Of a stretch of 64,000 bases of DNA, positions 1-11,071 are shown piece by piece. Numbering within the stretch: the stretch's first letter is position 1; each line of letters starts with the position of its first letter. The notes below the pieces were generated by a model. It searched no databases. It was not told the origin of the DNA and saw only the letters and a program-made list of their open reading frames with translations. This DNA is from Hexactinellida sp. DTS-2022 (taxonomy: Eukaryota > Porifera > Hexactinellida). Both the position numbers and the translations under genes were made by a program. The stretch covers positions 14,436,501-14,500,500 of the forward strand of contig JAPNXP010000001.1 of assembly GCA_028753945.1 (NCBI GenBank). Reading direction: 5' to 3'.

Positions 1-480
1 GGGATACTCATAACACTCTAAATAGCATTTTAACAAATAGAGAATCTCTTTTGTGCTGGTACAAAATAGAAATTATGACAAGCATTTTATCCAGCGATTA
101 TATAATTCATCAAAAAGCACTTACATATTATTATACAGTCAGGGCTACTTATTATAAAAACTTTTTATTATGAACAAGCCCTATGATCCCAATTTAACAA
201 CTTAGATAGGATTTGTATTAAGCTGAGTTCGCTTATTATGAAAATTCTCTATCATGAACACAATTTTGGTCCCTTGAATGTTCATAATAAAGAACCTGAC
301 TGTATTTCCAAAGCGAATTATTAAACTATGACATCATCAGATAATGATAATGAGATGCAGCCCAGCCGTATCCCCAGATAGACTTCGTGCTGACCTGGTT
401 AAATATATCATCCTGAATTAATACTGGCAATAAAGGCTATTAACGTGTTCAAATAGTCGCTTGACCATTATAGTATACCT
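1..480 (-). repeat. Long dispersed repeat R, divergent partial copy
   Basis: This stretch is recognisably the reverse complement of part of the long repeat seen at 46.6-47.4 kb. Both share the block around 'aaattatgacaagcatt' and the block around 'ccccagatagacttcgtg'. It is older and more diverged than the copies at 40, 47 and 63 kb, and a pogo-like MITE sits inside it. It contains no gene. Confidence 0.6.
136..302. mobile_element. pogo/Tc1-like MITE
   Basis: A short element flanked by TA on both sides, starting CAGTCAGG and ending CCTGACTG. Its inner part (tattatgaacaagccc) recurs at 3391-3590. It has no coding capacity, so it would have depended on a transposase elsewhere. Confidence 0.7.
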
Positions 481-481
481 A

Positions 482-653
482 CAGTGAACTCCCGTTATAA
501 CGAAATCGGATATAACGAAATAGCCGCTTATACCGAATGGAGATTTCCCCAAGAGCACTAAAATGCATCAATATTACCCGCATATAACGAACATCCGGAT
601 ATAACGAAGTAATTTACAAGTCCCAAGCGCTTCGTTATAACGAGAGTTCACTT
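482..653. mobile_element. pogo/Tigger-like MITE, 'gttataacgaa' type
   Basis: The left end reads CAGTGAACTCCCGTTATAAC and the right end is its near reverse complement, with TA on both sides. Internal copies of the 'atataacgaa' motif are characteristic. A second copy lies at 4529-4717. Confidence 0.75.
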
Positions 654-775
654 TATGCTATTATGTAACGTAGAAACACAATATCGTAAATTATACCGAT
701 TTTAAATTTAAATCTTTTCAATTCTTAAACAAATTTTCAAAAAGGATCCGCGACCGACTGACCCATTTCTATATA

Positions 776-914
776 CAGTAGAATCTCTTTATTACGGACA
801 CAATTTCAGTCCCCTTCAGAGGCTTTCAATACAAATGATATTGGTTTAATACGAATTAAGAATAAGGCGAACACATGACGGTCCCCTGGTGTTCGTACTA
901 ACGAAGTTCTACTG
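776..914. mobile_element. pogo/Tigger-like MITE
   Basis: Starts CAGTAGAATCTCTTTATTAC and ends with ACGAAGTTCTACTG, with TA on both sides. It shares the inner 'ttcagtccccttca' block with 7230-7369 and 10213-10567. Confidence 0.75.
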
Positions 915-1179
915 TAATTGGTTAAACGTACAAGTTACCAGGAATCACTCTAAATTAATTAAGCAAGTAAACTGAACAAATCTAATTAGCTAACAAACAC
1001 ATTGAAAGTATAGTTGAACCATTTGTTGCTAGTATTCAGTGTTCTGTTTAGGAGATTATAACTAGACTACTCAAATTGAAAATGTATATAAACCAATTAG
1101 AGGTATACTTTTATAATAATACTGTTTCTATACTTTCCATTCGAATTGTTGTAAATATAATATTTTATTCATATTTTGA

Positions 1180-1261
1180 ATGGAGCAAAGGAATTTTCTA
1201 CTCTCTGTTTTTCTGTTGCTGCAACTAATGTGCACAGCTACAAATGGATTAGGACAGACAG
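1180..1261 (+). CDS. Ig-superfamily receptor, putative exon 1 (signal peptide)
   Basis: Twenty-seven codons beginning MEQRNFLLSVFLLLQL encode a charged start, a hydrophobic core and a small-residue exit (CTATNG), which is the shape of a signal peptide. The open frame runs into a consensus donor (g|gtgaga), leaving one base of a split codon, so the exon ends in phase 1. All the Ig-type exons from 10789 onward begin in phase 1, so this exon could join them. The intron would be about 9.5 kb and would hold an opposite-strand gene, so the link is inference. It might equally begin a different secreted gene, or a nearer first exon may have been missed. Confidence 0.5.
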
Positions 1262-1296
1262 GTGAGAATATACTTATTTTGTACAGAAATTCAGTA

Positions 1297-1439
1297 CAGT
1301 GGATGCCGGTTATAAGTACATCGTCGGGAACTGCATATGGTGTTCTTATAACCAACATGTTCTTATAACACACATAAATTATATCGGATATATGGCAATC
1401 GTTTTTCCAATACAATGTTCTTAAATCCGGCATCTACTG
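1297..1439. mobile_element. MITE, 'cagtggatgccggttataag' family
   Basis: Begins CAGTGGATGCCGGTTATAAG and ends with the inverted equivalent, TA-flanked. A longer relative lies at 23110-23282. It starts only 35 bases after the exon-1 splice donor. Confidence 0.75.
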
Positions 1440-1601
1440 TATCCGCTTTATAGTGGTTCCGATTAATATTTCTAAGTGTGAATAAGTGGCGTATAAAATT
1501 CAAATTATGGAGTGGGAAAGAATTGTAAATAGGTAGGCACTGAACTATTACGCCCTGGTGTTGATTGATATAACATTTGTTCTTGAATACTAGTTATATT
1601 A

Positions 1602-1767
1602 CAGTATACCTCGTTAGTACGAACAACAAGGGCCTTCAAAATACGTTCGCCTTATCCGGAATTCGTTAAATATCATTTATATGAAAAGGATTTGAAGGAG
1701 ACTGAAATAGTTGTTCATTTACCCGGAATTTCGTATTAACCGTGTTCGTACTAACGAGGTTTTACTG
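1602..1767. mobile_element. pogo/Tigger-like MITE, 'ctcgttagtacgaac' type
   Basis: The ends are CAGTATACCTCGTTAGTACG and the inverted CGTACTAACGAGGTTTTACT. It belongs to the same group as 10213-10567, 10583-10764 and 30974-31157. Confidence 0.75.
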
Positions 1768-2097
1768 TGCGTTTGTTCTTGAATAGTTGTTGCAATTAAG
1801 CGGATTAGACTGCATTTGAAACATTATATTTGTTGCTGTGTTCTGTTTGTAATTGTTCAATCATTTAATTAATTAAGTATTTTAAGCCTATTTACATCTT
1901 ACGTTAAAACAGAGCAGATACATTATCTATGAATAAATTAACAATGTCGTATTACGCCTTTGGGTTATATAATGTCGCTGGATTCAGACAAAAAGGAACT
2001 TATCTTGTCGATAAATACGAAATTCCAATATATACAACTCTGAACTTGTATGTCCAAAGCAGACATTACTTATACAGAACTCAGTTTTTCTATAATA

Positions 2098-2252
2098 CAG
2101 TTCTCTTTATTAATTGTCCACTTTTCTAATAGTCCACTTATTTACTTGTCCAAATCAACTATTTATATATCTGTAATAGTCCATATTCTCTAATAGTCCA
2201 CTTTCCACTGGTGGACTATTAGAGAGAAAAGTGTGTACTAAATAAGGCACTG
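2098..2252. mobile_element. Short inverted-repeat element with 'agtccac' repeats
   Basis: The left end CAGTTCTCTTTATTAATTGT and the right end (ttattt..gcactg) are loosely inverted. The inside carries several copies of 'taatagtccac'. A MITE is the simplest reading. Confidence 0.5.
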
Positions 2253-3390
2253 TGAAAGGTCATTTTACAGTATAAAATTGACCTTTATAACGCAAGCCTG
2301 TCTCTTTTATAAGAAATATTCTTAGCTCTATATAAGTATATTCTCTCTAAAATAATGTCCTATACATATTGCTCATGTTATTCTAATGAGTCTATATGCA
2401 TCGTTATGCGCGTCTAGAATTAACATTCCAAATTATAAGTCCCAGACAACCATCCGGTTATAATATTATAATGAGTCTAATAACCCATTTATTAGACTAA
2501 TTACTATATAGTGCAATTAGTGCAGGATAAGTCTTGATAGATAAGTACGGATTACTATTCATTAGGTGTAGATAGATAGTCCTAACATCTGCACTTGCCT
2601 TATAGGAATATCTGATCACTTCCTTAAATGAATGTCAGATATGTCTTACCGGACGAATGCAATTAATTATCTTCGCATAACAAGTAATAGTTGGCATTTC
2701 ACGTTGAACCTTAGCACTACTGTAATAGGATTCTAAATTAATGGAATTTCGAAGGCTTTATAAGTCAAGGGTTTCAGGCTGTATATATTTTGACGCGTTA
2801 ACTAACTTGGTGTTAGAATTCAGTATGCTTAATTAATTAATGATTTAAGAATTTGTGTTCCCATATTTAAGCGCCTATATAACTCCGAATAACTTTCTCG
2901 GGATTTCATTGGGCAATCTCAAGTCTAGATATCCAACAGAATGACATCATCTCTGCTAGAATATAAGCGAGAAATTAGTTTACCCGAAAATATGAACATA
3001 ATCAATCTCTACTATTAATACTAGTTGCCAAAACACACTGTATATTAATAGCTACCACGTGATTGAATACGATGATGAATTGATAAGTAGGTTATACACC
3101 AATAATTATATAATCACTTGTTTTGTCTGATTATGATATTCTCACAGTCAATACAATTACACTATAAACAAACTATTTCAATATTGCACTGTAATCAATA
3201 GTCTAGGATTATTGCATATAAGTCTAGCAAACAGGAAATATTATAAACCGCAATGACTATTCATAAATCACAATATATACCAAATACAAGTTGACTACAT
3301 TTAATTAATTATAACCCTTAGGGAATTGTTTTATTAACCCAAATCTTATTATATAATATTTACTATTTAGAACATAGTTATTTCAGGATA
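2253..3390. other. AT-rich non-coding stretch
   Basis: No convincing reading frame, clear inverted repeat or RNA gene was seen here. It would be intron sequence if exon 1 belongs to the Ig receptor gene. Confidence 0.5.
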
Positions 3391-3590
3391 CAGCAGGTCT
3401 CTGCTTATTGTGAATAAGATTTCGACTGATTAATATGAGAACTTTTTATTATGAACAAGCCCTATGATCCCAATTTAACAATTTACATTTGAGTTTGTAT
3501 TAAGTTGAGTTCGTATACGTATTATGAAGTCTTTCTATTATGAACACAATTTTTGGTCCCTTAAATGTTCATAATAATGGGACCTGACTG
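3391..3590. mobile_element. pogo/Tc1-like MITE, relative of 136-302
   Basis: TA-flanked, starting CAGCAGGTCTCTGCTTATTG and ending GGGACCTGACTG. The middle matches 136-302 closely (tattatgaacaagccctatg). Confidence 0.7.
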
Positions 3591-4208
3591 TATTTATATG
3601 GAGTATGAGTATACTAGTGCATAAATATATTTGTTGAATTGGGACTATAGAGCTAATAAAAATAATAAACCTTCATTTAAGCAGACAAAAATTGTTCAGT
3701 ATTATATTACAGTCAAATTGATTGGTTGACGAATTATAGAATAGTGTCTCTTAGAAGTTAACTTGGATATAAGCAATCTTAATTAAATCTAACATTGACA
3801 TATATCAGGCATTAATTATTTATCATGTCAATTTCTAATAGCCATATGAACCTGGGTATCTGTTATCAATTAAAGTTGAATAGGAGTTCAATAGATACAG
3901 ATTAATAAGGAATCAACCCTATTGACACCGGTAATACAGTGTATGTACAGGTTTCGATAAAACCATTATTACACATGTCTGTCTATTAAGCGCAAGTGGT
4001 AAAAGACAACTGTATTGAATCTGTTAATTATCTAGATGCATTGACATAAGTATTAATTGAGTCTAATTCTATTGAGAGAGTATGAGCCAAAAGCATACAA
4101 GATAATAAGTTTATTGATATGAGGTTTCAGCTAATGTGTTGGAATCAATGTGACTTAATCAAGCTACTTGTCCCGAATAACCAATAATATTAGTGTATTA
4201 ATACACAC
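3591..4208. other. AT-rich non-coding stretch
   Basis: No supported gene, repeat or RNA was seen. Confidence 0.5.
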
Positions 4209-4386
4209 AAGGAATTATCCAGGAGCGCGATACGTTCCTTTTGGAGTATGATTTTGGAAAATTGAATTTAGGAGCGCGAAAATTTGGAATCCTCTCCTAT
4301 ATCGTAACATTAATTTATGATTTAGGCGCATGAAAATTGTATCAGACCAGGATTAGGAGCGTAATTACAAATGGCTGTATATAATT
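4209..4386 (+). repeat. Interspersed element A, copy 1
   Basis: A roughly 180-base dispersed repeat starting aaggaattatccaggagcgc and ending near gcgtaattacaaatggctgt. Other copies lie at about 10313 (nested), 11874, 14091, 14954 and 48927, in both orientations. It has no obvious terminal inverted repeat, although 'ggagcg' recurs near both ends. Its class is undecided. Confidence 0.7.
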
Positions 4387-4528
4387 TTACTACTGAATAC
4401 ACAGTAGGTTGGTGTTAATTAAGATAATGAGATTAGCCTCAGTTAAGCGGGCGCCTAATTAGTCGGAGCTAAGAGCTGGCAGACTGTCTACATTTCTAAA
4501 ATTGTAATTGTATTCTATTTACAAACTA

Positions 4529-4717
4529 TAATGAACTCCCGTATAACTAAGTCCTAGGAACCGTTTCGCTTACTTCGATATTAACGGATTTTAATTAAAA
4601 ACACTACATACTTTATCCGTCTGGAAAATAAATACGTTATGTATATGTATATATATATAATTTCGTTTTAAACTGGTATTTCGATATTTCCGACTTCGTT
4701 ATAACGGGAATTTACTG
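4529..4717. mobile_element. pogo/Tigger-like MITE, 'gttataacgaa' type
   Basis: A degraded relative of 482-653. It begins near atgaactcccgtataacta and ends cgttataacgggaatttact. Confidence 0.65.
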
Positions 4718-4929
4718 TAATTATTATTATTCTAAATATTTTCAGCAAAGGTTATTTCAAAAGGTCAAAAACTTGTAAATACTAATTGCAATCTGGAGTA
4801 GAACATACTTGTATAATTTGTTATTTCAACAATAAGAATATATAATTTGCATAATTACTGTAACTACTGAATCTAATCAAGCTATATTATGAAGTGAGAG
4901 TTGAGTGTCTAATAATATTAATAAACTAA

Positions 4930-6375
4930 TTAACTAAAATGCTTTGTAGCTTGTACAATCATTTCGTATTTCTTCTCCACTAATTCTATCGCATCTTGTG
5001 CCGTATCGAAATACTCTATAGAATCTATTTGGTATCCCGGAGCATTCATATCTTTCCAAGCAGTTTGCAATACTTTCTCCCACGGATCTCTACATGCAAT
5101 CACAGCACGTTTGATACCTGGCAAATTGTACATACTGTCTATAGAGTACATGCTCGCTCCGACTAACAATTCTGTGAATGTTCCTATACTCCCGGGCATT
5201 ACTACCAATATAGCAGATTCCTCAACTAGCATGTCTGTCCTCTGGTTAATACCATGGGTTACATATCGCTTTGTAAGACTATCATTCCCTTTCAAACTCT
5301 TTGAGAACAATGTCGGACAAAGCACCCCTTCGGATAACATTTTATTACCCCCGCTTTCCTCCCCCCGTTTAGCCCCTGAATTAGCAGCCTCCATTATCCC
5401 AACATATCCCCCGGTTATAACTCGGAATCCTATAGCAGCGACTCCCAGCCCGATTTCGTAAGCCATCCTATAAGCAGGCTCGTCGGGGCTAGCGTGCCTA
5501 CGCCCGAATATAGCTACTCTCTTAGGGGGGGTATTGATAGAATATCTGATGTCAGTTAGACGCAGCATGTCCAAGAATCGTGATTTCTCATATAAGCTGA
5601 TAGAAGCAATATCATAACCATTGTGTATTAACTGTGCCGCCTCTTTGAGTGTTATGCCTAACGGGCGTATCACGTCTGATAATGCTTCTGTGTCGGTGTA
5701 ACGTCTGCTTAGATAGAAACAGATTCCTCTGGCCAATAGAAAGCGGAGTTTGCTAGAAACCATAAGGAATTCATTCTGTTTGATAGATAGGATTAGTTGG
5801 CAGCTAATAGGCAGACTATCGGTGAATATTATCTCTAGTTCATTATCACTGACCGCACTGAAATCTCGTAATATTATTCTATTCGTAGGGAGAATAGGGA
5901 AATCTCCCTTAATTATCTGAGTTATTTGAATCGCGTTGATAACAGTAGCTGTTATTAACGCGCCTGAGCCTTGTAACGCCGTAACGACATCTTTGGCATT
6001 AAGGAATGTTTCAAAATCGATACAATATCCAGTGAATAAATCCCGCCATATCCCTGAAAATATAATATTTTCCTTCAAACTGAGTTTATTCGGAAACATG
6101 CAACTGAATCTACAGCCAGTAATTAGCTCGCTCATTGCCTTGGAGCAAATCTCACGTACATTCCTATGTGTATTATCTGTTGTCAGGATAGTAGGATCAC
6201 ACAGCAGTAATTCAGTGTACACTGCTTTGTTGTAGGAACATTCTTCTAAATATTCCAGTAGGCATAAATGAAATGGTTTATCTGTTTGTATAAATGTTGG
6301 AGAGACGAATAGTTCTACCTTTGGAGATGTCCACAAATAGAAACTGATTCTGTCTTCTATCTTCTTTGGTTCCAT
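4930..6375 (-). CDS. LOG/SLOG-type nucleotide-processing protein with long unknown N-terminus
   Basis: An uninterrupted 481-residue frame. The C-terminal half (about 285-475) has LOG-family (so-called lysine-decarboxylase-like) features: a Rossmann start RVAIFGRRHASPDE, a glycine-rich turn ITGGYVGIMEAANSGA, the segment INQRTDMLVEESA, and PGSIGTFTELLVG in place of the usual PGGxGTxxE. LOG proteins cleave nucleoside monophosphates at the N-glycosidic bond; related SLOG proteins bind nucleotides. The PGG to PGS change leaves activity uncertain. Residues 1-280 resemble nothing I recognise, and most LOG proteins are only about 200 residues. The start lies in a good context (A at -3, G at +4). No introns are seen. 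It lies antisense within the putative first intron of the Ig receptor. It could be an old bacterial acquisition, but its base composition does not stand out by eye. Confidence 0.8.
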   Translation of the reverse strand: MEPKKIEDRISFYLWTSPKVELFVSPTFIQTDKPFHLCLLEYLEECSYNKAVYTELLLCDPTILTTDNTHRNVREICSKAMSELITGCRFSCMFPNKLSLKENIIFSGIWRDLFTGYCIDFETFLNAKDVVTALQGSGALITATVINAIQITQIIKGDFPILPTNRIILRDFSAVSDNELEIIFTDSLPISCQLILSIKQNEFLMVSSKLRFLLARGICFYLSRRYTDTEALSDVIRPLGITLKEAAQLIHNGYDIASISLYEKSRFLDMLRLTDIRYSINTPPKRVAIFGRRHASPDEPAYRMAYEIGLGVAAIGFRVITGGYVGIMEAANSGAKRGEESGGNKMLSEGVLCPTLFSKSLKGNDSLTKRYVTHGINQRTDMLVEESAILVVMPGSIGTFTELLVGASMYSIDSMYNLPGIKRAVIACRDPWEKVLQTAWKDMNAPGYQIDSIEYFDTAQDAIELVEKKYEMIVQATKHFS

Positions 6376-6692
6376 TTGCTAACTAAATTTTAATTAAATG
6401 AATTTGCTTTGTTTCTGTATAATACAGACAAACTCGCTAATCCGAACAGAGGTGTTCCGATTAGTGAATTCGTTCGGATTAGTGAAGTAATACATTTTCT
6501 ATAGGCCTCTATAAATGAGACCCCGATAATTCGAACCAAACTAGTCCAAACCTGTATAATCCTTACTAAACATATAGTAGTACGTATACTGTATACTACC
6601 TAAAAATTCAGAAACTAAGTTGATAATTTATCACTCCAAATTACAAATTTGAAGTAATAAGTAAATACAAAATCGTATTATCAGATTTATCA
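6376..6692. other. Upstream region of the LOG-type gene with MITE remnants
   Basis: About 100 bases upstream of the LOG-type start are three spaced 'taatccgaac'-like motifs, the debris of a pogo-type end. No clear promoter element can be named. The rest is AT-rich. Confidence 0.4.
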
Positions 6693-7192
6693 CAGGGGGG
6701 GGGGGTCAATGTTAAGAATACTAATTAGCCCATAGGTGACTTCATGGAAATATATATTTTTAGGGTATACCCACCCACACCCCCTCACGAAGTACCAAGT
6801 ACTTAACGAATTTATTGCTTTTGGACCCCTACACCCATTCAGTATTTGCCACAAGTGACACTCTAAAGTTGTCACCTGTATCAGATTAACATAAATTGAT
6901 ACGAAGTTAATTACATCTGGTCCCTGAAGTCCTCCTATTAGCATTTTTACCCAAAACACACTTTTTTAATTTTTTTTACAATTTTAATTAGTCAGCAATT
7001 CTCACCTTTAGGTGTGATAAGATTAAAAAAAATACCCTTAGTGTAAATTATTGATAATTTGCTGCAAAATTTCGCAATAATATTGATTCGTACCCTCCAT
7101 GAAGTACCAGGTACTTCATGAAATATTTTTTTAAATGGGACCCACCACCTGGCTATGGGTCAAGTATCTGTCGATTGACCCCCCCTCCCCTG
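6693..7192. mobile_element. hAT-like MITE with G-tract ends
   Basis: Starts CAGGGG followed by a G tract and GTCAAT; the right end is ATTGACC, a C tract and CCCCTG. The flanks atttatca and attatcac look like a target duplication that has slipped by one base. Inside are two copies of 'gaagtaccaagtacttaacg'-like sequence. Confidence 0.6.
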
Positions 7193-7229
7193 ATTATCAC
7201 TAATTTACTATACTTTACAGATTTATTTT

Positions 7230-7369
7230 TACACTAATATATTAATACGAACGCTATTTCAGTCCCCTTCAAGCCTTTTCAATACAAATGATATTGGCAA
7301 ATACGAACTCTGGATAAGGCGAACGCACTTTAACGGTACCCTGGTGTTCGTACTACAGAAGTTCTACTG
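7230..7369. mobile_element. pogo/Tigger-like MITE, degraded left end
   Basis: The right end reads CGTACTACAGAAGTTCTACT and the inside shares 'tttcagtccccttcaa' with 776-914. The left end is worn. Confidence 0.6.
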
Positions 7370-7838
7370 CAGTACAAACCCCTTTATTAATTTGTAGGCA
7401 ATAATATCAGTTAATTAATTGAACACAATTCTTATATACTAATTCAAATAAATAACTGTTGTAAAATTGGAAAATAAGCAAAGTAGTTTTGCCAATTGGT
7501 GGTAGAATTTGTGGCTTAAAATAGTATATTTTGTATAATACGAAAAACATATATAATTAAATAATAATTTGCAAGAAAGAATAACTGTGGTTTTACAGTG
7601 CCTACATAATTGAAAGTTAAATAGTTGAAGGTGCTATGTTATAATGGTCAAGTCGAACTTTCTACACAAATTTGTAGGTTAAACTTTATATTTTAGCCAG
7701 CTTGTAATCATCCCTGGAAATTAGGATGTAATCATATTATACTTACTTTTTCATGTACATGCGAAATATTAGCTTTAAGCTGGTGCAAATACTCCTCATA
7801 CGGATGTTAATTGTATACTTTACATTACCAATTTAATA

Positions 7839-8028
7839 TAGTAGAACTCGGTTATAACGTACACCCTTTGGAAAGGGAAATAACTACGTATATCCGAGTG
7901 TACGTAGTAATCGAGTTTACTCTACATAGAAATACATACTGCATTATAAACTTGGTTAAAATAAATTACTAGTACGTACTAAGCCGAAGTACTTACTAAC
8001 CCAGATACATTATAAACGAGTTCTACTG
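7839..8028. mobile_element. pogo-like MITE, 'tagaactcggttataacgt' type
   Basis: The left end tagtagaactcggttataac pairs with the right end taaacgagttctactg. Longer relatives lie at 39322-39725 and 45704-46637. Confidence 0.7.
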
Positions 8029-8797
8029 TATTAATTGGGCATTACCCTTTTATTGTTTTGACTTAGAATAATGCTTAGTGTGATAATGAAGAATATAAAA
8101 TATCAAAATAATAAAATCCTATCCGCCGTCCGTATTTTATACAAATCTGTTGAAGTTACGTATTTTCCATTACCATATATTTGCCAGTTGTTGTGTTTAC
8201 GTTTGTTTGTTTGTTTGTTTACATCTAATTTTGCGTTCTTGGCTTTCTTTAAAAGACCCAAAAGTTGACTTTTTCAGATTACTCTCAAGGTCAATTTTAA
8301 CATAAAAATACACCTCTGTGAAACCTGGCTTTTTATTGAAAGTTGTTGACCGATATATAAGTAAGTCCATATCATAACTTATCATAATAAAATTTTCAAT
8401 TAAGTGGAGTCGACTGTATATTATAATTTATGGTAAACTTCTGATTTCACAAAGTATAATTGGTACTACTGATACACGTGCACATCTCAAAATAACTTCT
8501 AATAATTAGAGGTTAATTTATGTAATTAATTTAATCTGATCTGACTTGCCTATATAAGCATTTATCTAATTAGGAATATTATCCTAACATAATATAGTTA
8601 CAAATATTATGGTCGTGTTAGGTAGATTAATATGCGATTAGACGAACATCTTTTAATAGTCAGCTGTTGTCAAGTTTCCACTATACAACCATAAAATTAA
8701 TGCAATTATAATTTCCTAAATTAACATAGCGTATAAGCTATTGCAATGATTTTCATAGGAATTTCATACCAGGGATTATTAATTAATTAAGAGATAT
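8029..8797. other. Non-coding stretch with one pogo-type end
   Basis: Mostly AT-rich DNA with a short GTTT run at about 8200. A single pogo-type end (ttaagtggagtcgactgta, about 8400-8420) stands alone. No gene was seen. Confidence 0.5.
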
Positions 8798-8965
8798 CTT
8801 ATATGTAGTCCGTCTATTTCTAGACCAGGTTTTCTAAAATATACATTAGTATTAACCATAAAAAGCAGGGCATCTGGTCTACAGAATTTATAGACGGTCT
8901 ACAAATTTTTGGCTTATTTGTATGGGTTTTTATAGACCGTCTAGAAATAGACCGTCTACATATAA
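8798..8965. mobile_element. Inverted-repeat element, 'agaccgtctagaaatagacc' type
   Basis: The left arm cttatatgtagtccgtctat and the right arm atagaccgtctacatataag are inverted copies of each other. Several internal 'agaccgtcta' motifs recur. Probably a MITE; no target duplication could be assigned. Confidence 0.6.
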
Positions 8966-9321
8966 GGATGCTCATTAATTAATTAATTAAATAATTAATT
9001 GTGCCATACTAATAAGCGGCTATACTAGCATATGCAATTTCCATAGGCTGACAAAATGTATTACTGTAGATTCTCGTTAGTACGAACACGAATAGGCGAA
9101 ATATCGGTAAAGTGAACTGTATAAGATTAGTATCTTACTTCTTGACTGCTTGGTAAGTTGTAATTAACTAATTAAGCTATTCTAATTAAACAAATATATT
9201 TATTCAATTTATTCAGCTGGTGTAGTATAATTATATCCAACCACAATAGATATAGTGTTACGAAACATGTTGCTTGCTTAATCGGAATAAAATCAATGAT
9301 TTGTGTTGTTACTAGATAAAG

Positions 9322-9440
9322 TAGTCGAAACAGGGTTCCCTAACCATTCTGTTAGAATAAACCGATTGAAAATAGAACAAAAAAATTGAAATTTCTTAGA
9401 CATTTAGAACAATTACGTAGTTAGAAAAAACCTGTTTCAA
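9322..9440. mobile_element. MITE, 'gtcgaaac..ttctaac' type (short copy)
   Basis: Shares 'ttagaataaaccgattgaaa' with the inverse strand of 9937-10096 and has matching worn ends. Confidence 0.55.
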
Positions 9441-9936
9441 TTTGTATGAAGTATTTTCACACATTGAAAGAGAATATTATTACTCTCTATGACCTGTCTA
9501 ATTTCTCCGTGCGGCTAGATTTAGTTATATATTTTATAGACCCTAGTGCGAACACATATAATTATCCATACTAAAAATATGTAATTACTTGTCTAATGTA
9601 ATGTAACTTGACTACGTAATTTCTAGTAGTAGTAAGGTGCATTCTTTAATTAATTAATAACATGAAAAATTCATAATTGCGAAGTTGGGTTTTATATTGA
9701 AAAGGTGTTGGCCAATATAATTAATTAAGCAAACCTGAAAATAATTAATAAGTTTAATATAACGTACATATTTGTTCCTGAATAAGTGATACTGTGTAGG
9801 ATATGAAGTGGAGAACTCATGGAATATATTCAAATCAATAATAGTACTATGTGGTATATTAATAAATTTAGACCATAATATAATGAACATACTACTCTAG
9901 TGGTTGAATAACAAAAGTATTATTATTTGGAATAGA

Positions 9937-10096
9937 CAGTCGAAACTTGGTTTTTCTAACTAACTATTTGTTCTAAACTTCTAAATGTGTTAGAAATTCT
10001 AATTTTGTTGTATTTTCAATCGGTTTATTCTAACTATCGGATTTTCTTACTTTATTTCCATGCAAACAATTGGTTAGAAAAAACTGGTTTCGACTG
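9937..10096. mobile_element. MITE, 'cagtcgaaac' type
   Basis: Starts CAGTCGAAACTTGGTTTTTC and ends in the inverted AAAAACTGGTTTCGACTG. It is non-coding. Confidence 0.65.
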
Positions 10097-10212
10097 TTGT
10101 TGTAAATCTGTCCCCAAATTTTGGTCCCTCTGAGGTTTAACGTTGTTTAAATATTGTTTATAAATTAGAGTCAACAAATACACCTGTTTATTATTCGTTT
10201 GTAGAATAAATA

Positions 10213-10567
10213 CAGTATAACGTCGTTAGTACGTAAATTAGTGACCATCAAAATGTGTTCGCCTTATCCGGAATTCGTATAAATTAACCAATTATATCAT
10301 TTGTATTCTAAACAGGGTTTTATCCAGGAGCGCGCCATACGCCTAGAGGTGTATAAATTGGGATAAGTTTGCTTTAGTGAGCGCGAAAACTTCCGAAAGT
10401 CCCCAAATAGAGTAATACAAAACTAACCTTTTAGGCGAAATTCATACTATACCTTAGGAGTATTCGATCCAAGCCCTGTATAAATAATACCCTGATTCAA
10501 AAGGCTTTGAAGGGGACTGAAATAGTGCTATTAGTATTATCGTGTCCGTACTAACGAGGTTCTACAG
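10213..10567. mobile_element. pogo/Tigger-like MITE carrying a nested element A
   Basis: The outer ends are CAGTATAACGTCGTTAGTAC and CGTACTAACGAGGTTCTACA with TA flanks. At about 10313-10485 it is split by a diverged copy of element A (tatccaggagcgcgcc). Confidence 0.65.
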
Positions 10568-10582
10568 TATACTAACGCTATA

Positions 10583-10764
10583 CAGTAGAACCTCGTTAAT
10601 GCGAATACCAACGGACGGTAAAAATATGTTCGCTTTATCCGGAGTTCGTATTAACCGGAGTAATACCCATTCAATAGCCATTATAGGGACCTGATTTGTG
10701 GAACTATTTGTTCCTCTTATCCGGAAATTCGTGTTACCGTGTCCGTACTAACGAGGTTATACCG
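10583..10764. mobile_element. pogo/Tigger-like MITE
   Basis: Ends CAGTAGAACCTCGTTAATGC and CGTACTAACGAGGTTATACCG with TA flanks. It is a close relative of 30974-31157 along its whole length and ends just 25 bases before the first Ig exon. Confidence 0.8.
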
Positions 10765-10788
10765 TATACTAACGCTATACATGTGTAG

Positions 10789-11061
10789 ATCCGCAGATAA
10801 CTCTCTACTACTCCGACACGAGACACACCTACAGGGGCCAGTCCGCTTCTAACTACCTTGATATCCCAGTGGCTACAACTAACATACGTCTCACATGCGA
10901 GGGAGCAGGCATCAGATGGATTACCCCTAGGTCTGTTGATGATAACATCAATGATAACCAATGGGGAACTCTAACAGTGAAACTACTCACAATAGGAGAA
11001 GCGGGGCTCTACAAATGCTATGGGGCAGAGGGAATATCTTCTGTCTATATACAGACTAAGG
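10789..11061 (+). CDS. Ig-superfamily receptor, Ig-domain exon 1
   Basis: An acceptor (acatgtgtag|at) opens a 273-base frame that closes at a donor (g|gtaagg). Both ends are in phase 1, as for most animal Ig-domain exons. The translation has the Ig pattern: a B strand NIRLTCEG, an early tryptophan GIRWITP, a run GTLTVKLLTIG, and GLYKCYGAEG with the second cysteine of the expected disulphide. The first cysteine and the tryptophan are closer together than usual. The symmetric exon can be skipped or duplicated without shifting the frame. The next intron holds a minisatellite. Confidence 0.75.
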
Positions 11062-11071
11062 GTAAGGACAT

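Noticed and set aside
1929-2129. 66-residue frame MNKLTMSYYAFGLY
   Set aside because: It runs into a MITE-like element at 2098 and has no recognisable feature; expected by chance in this length of DNA.
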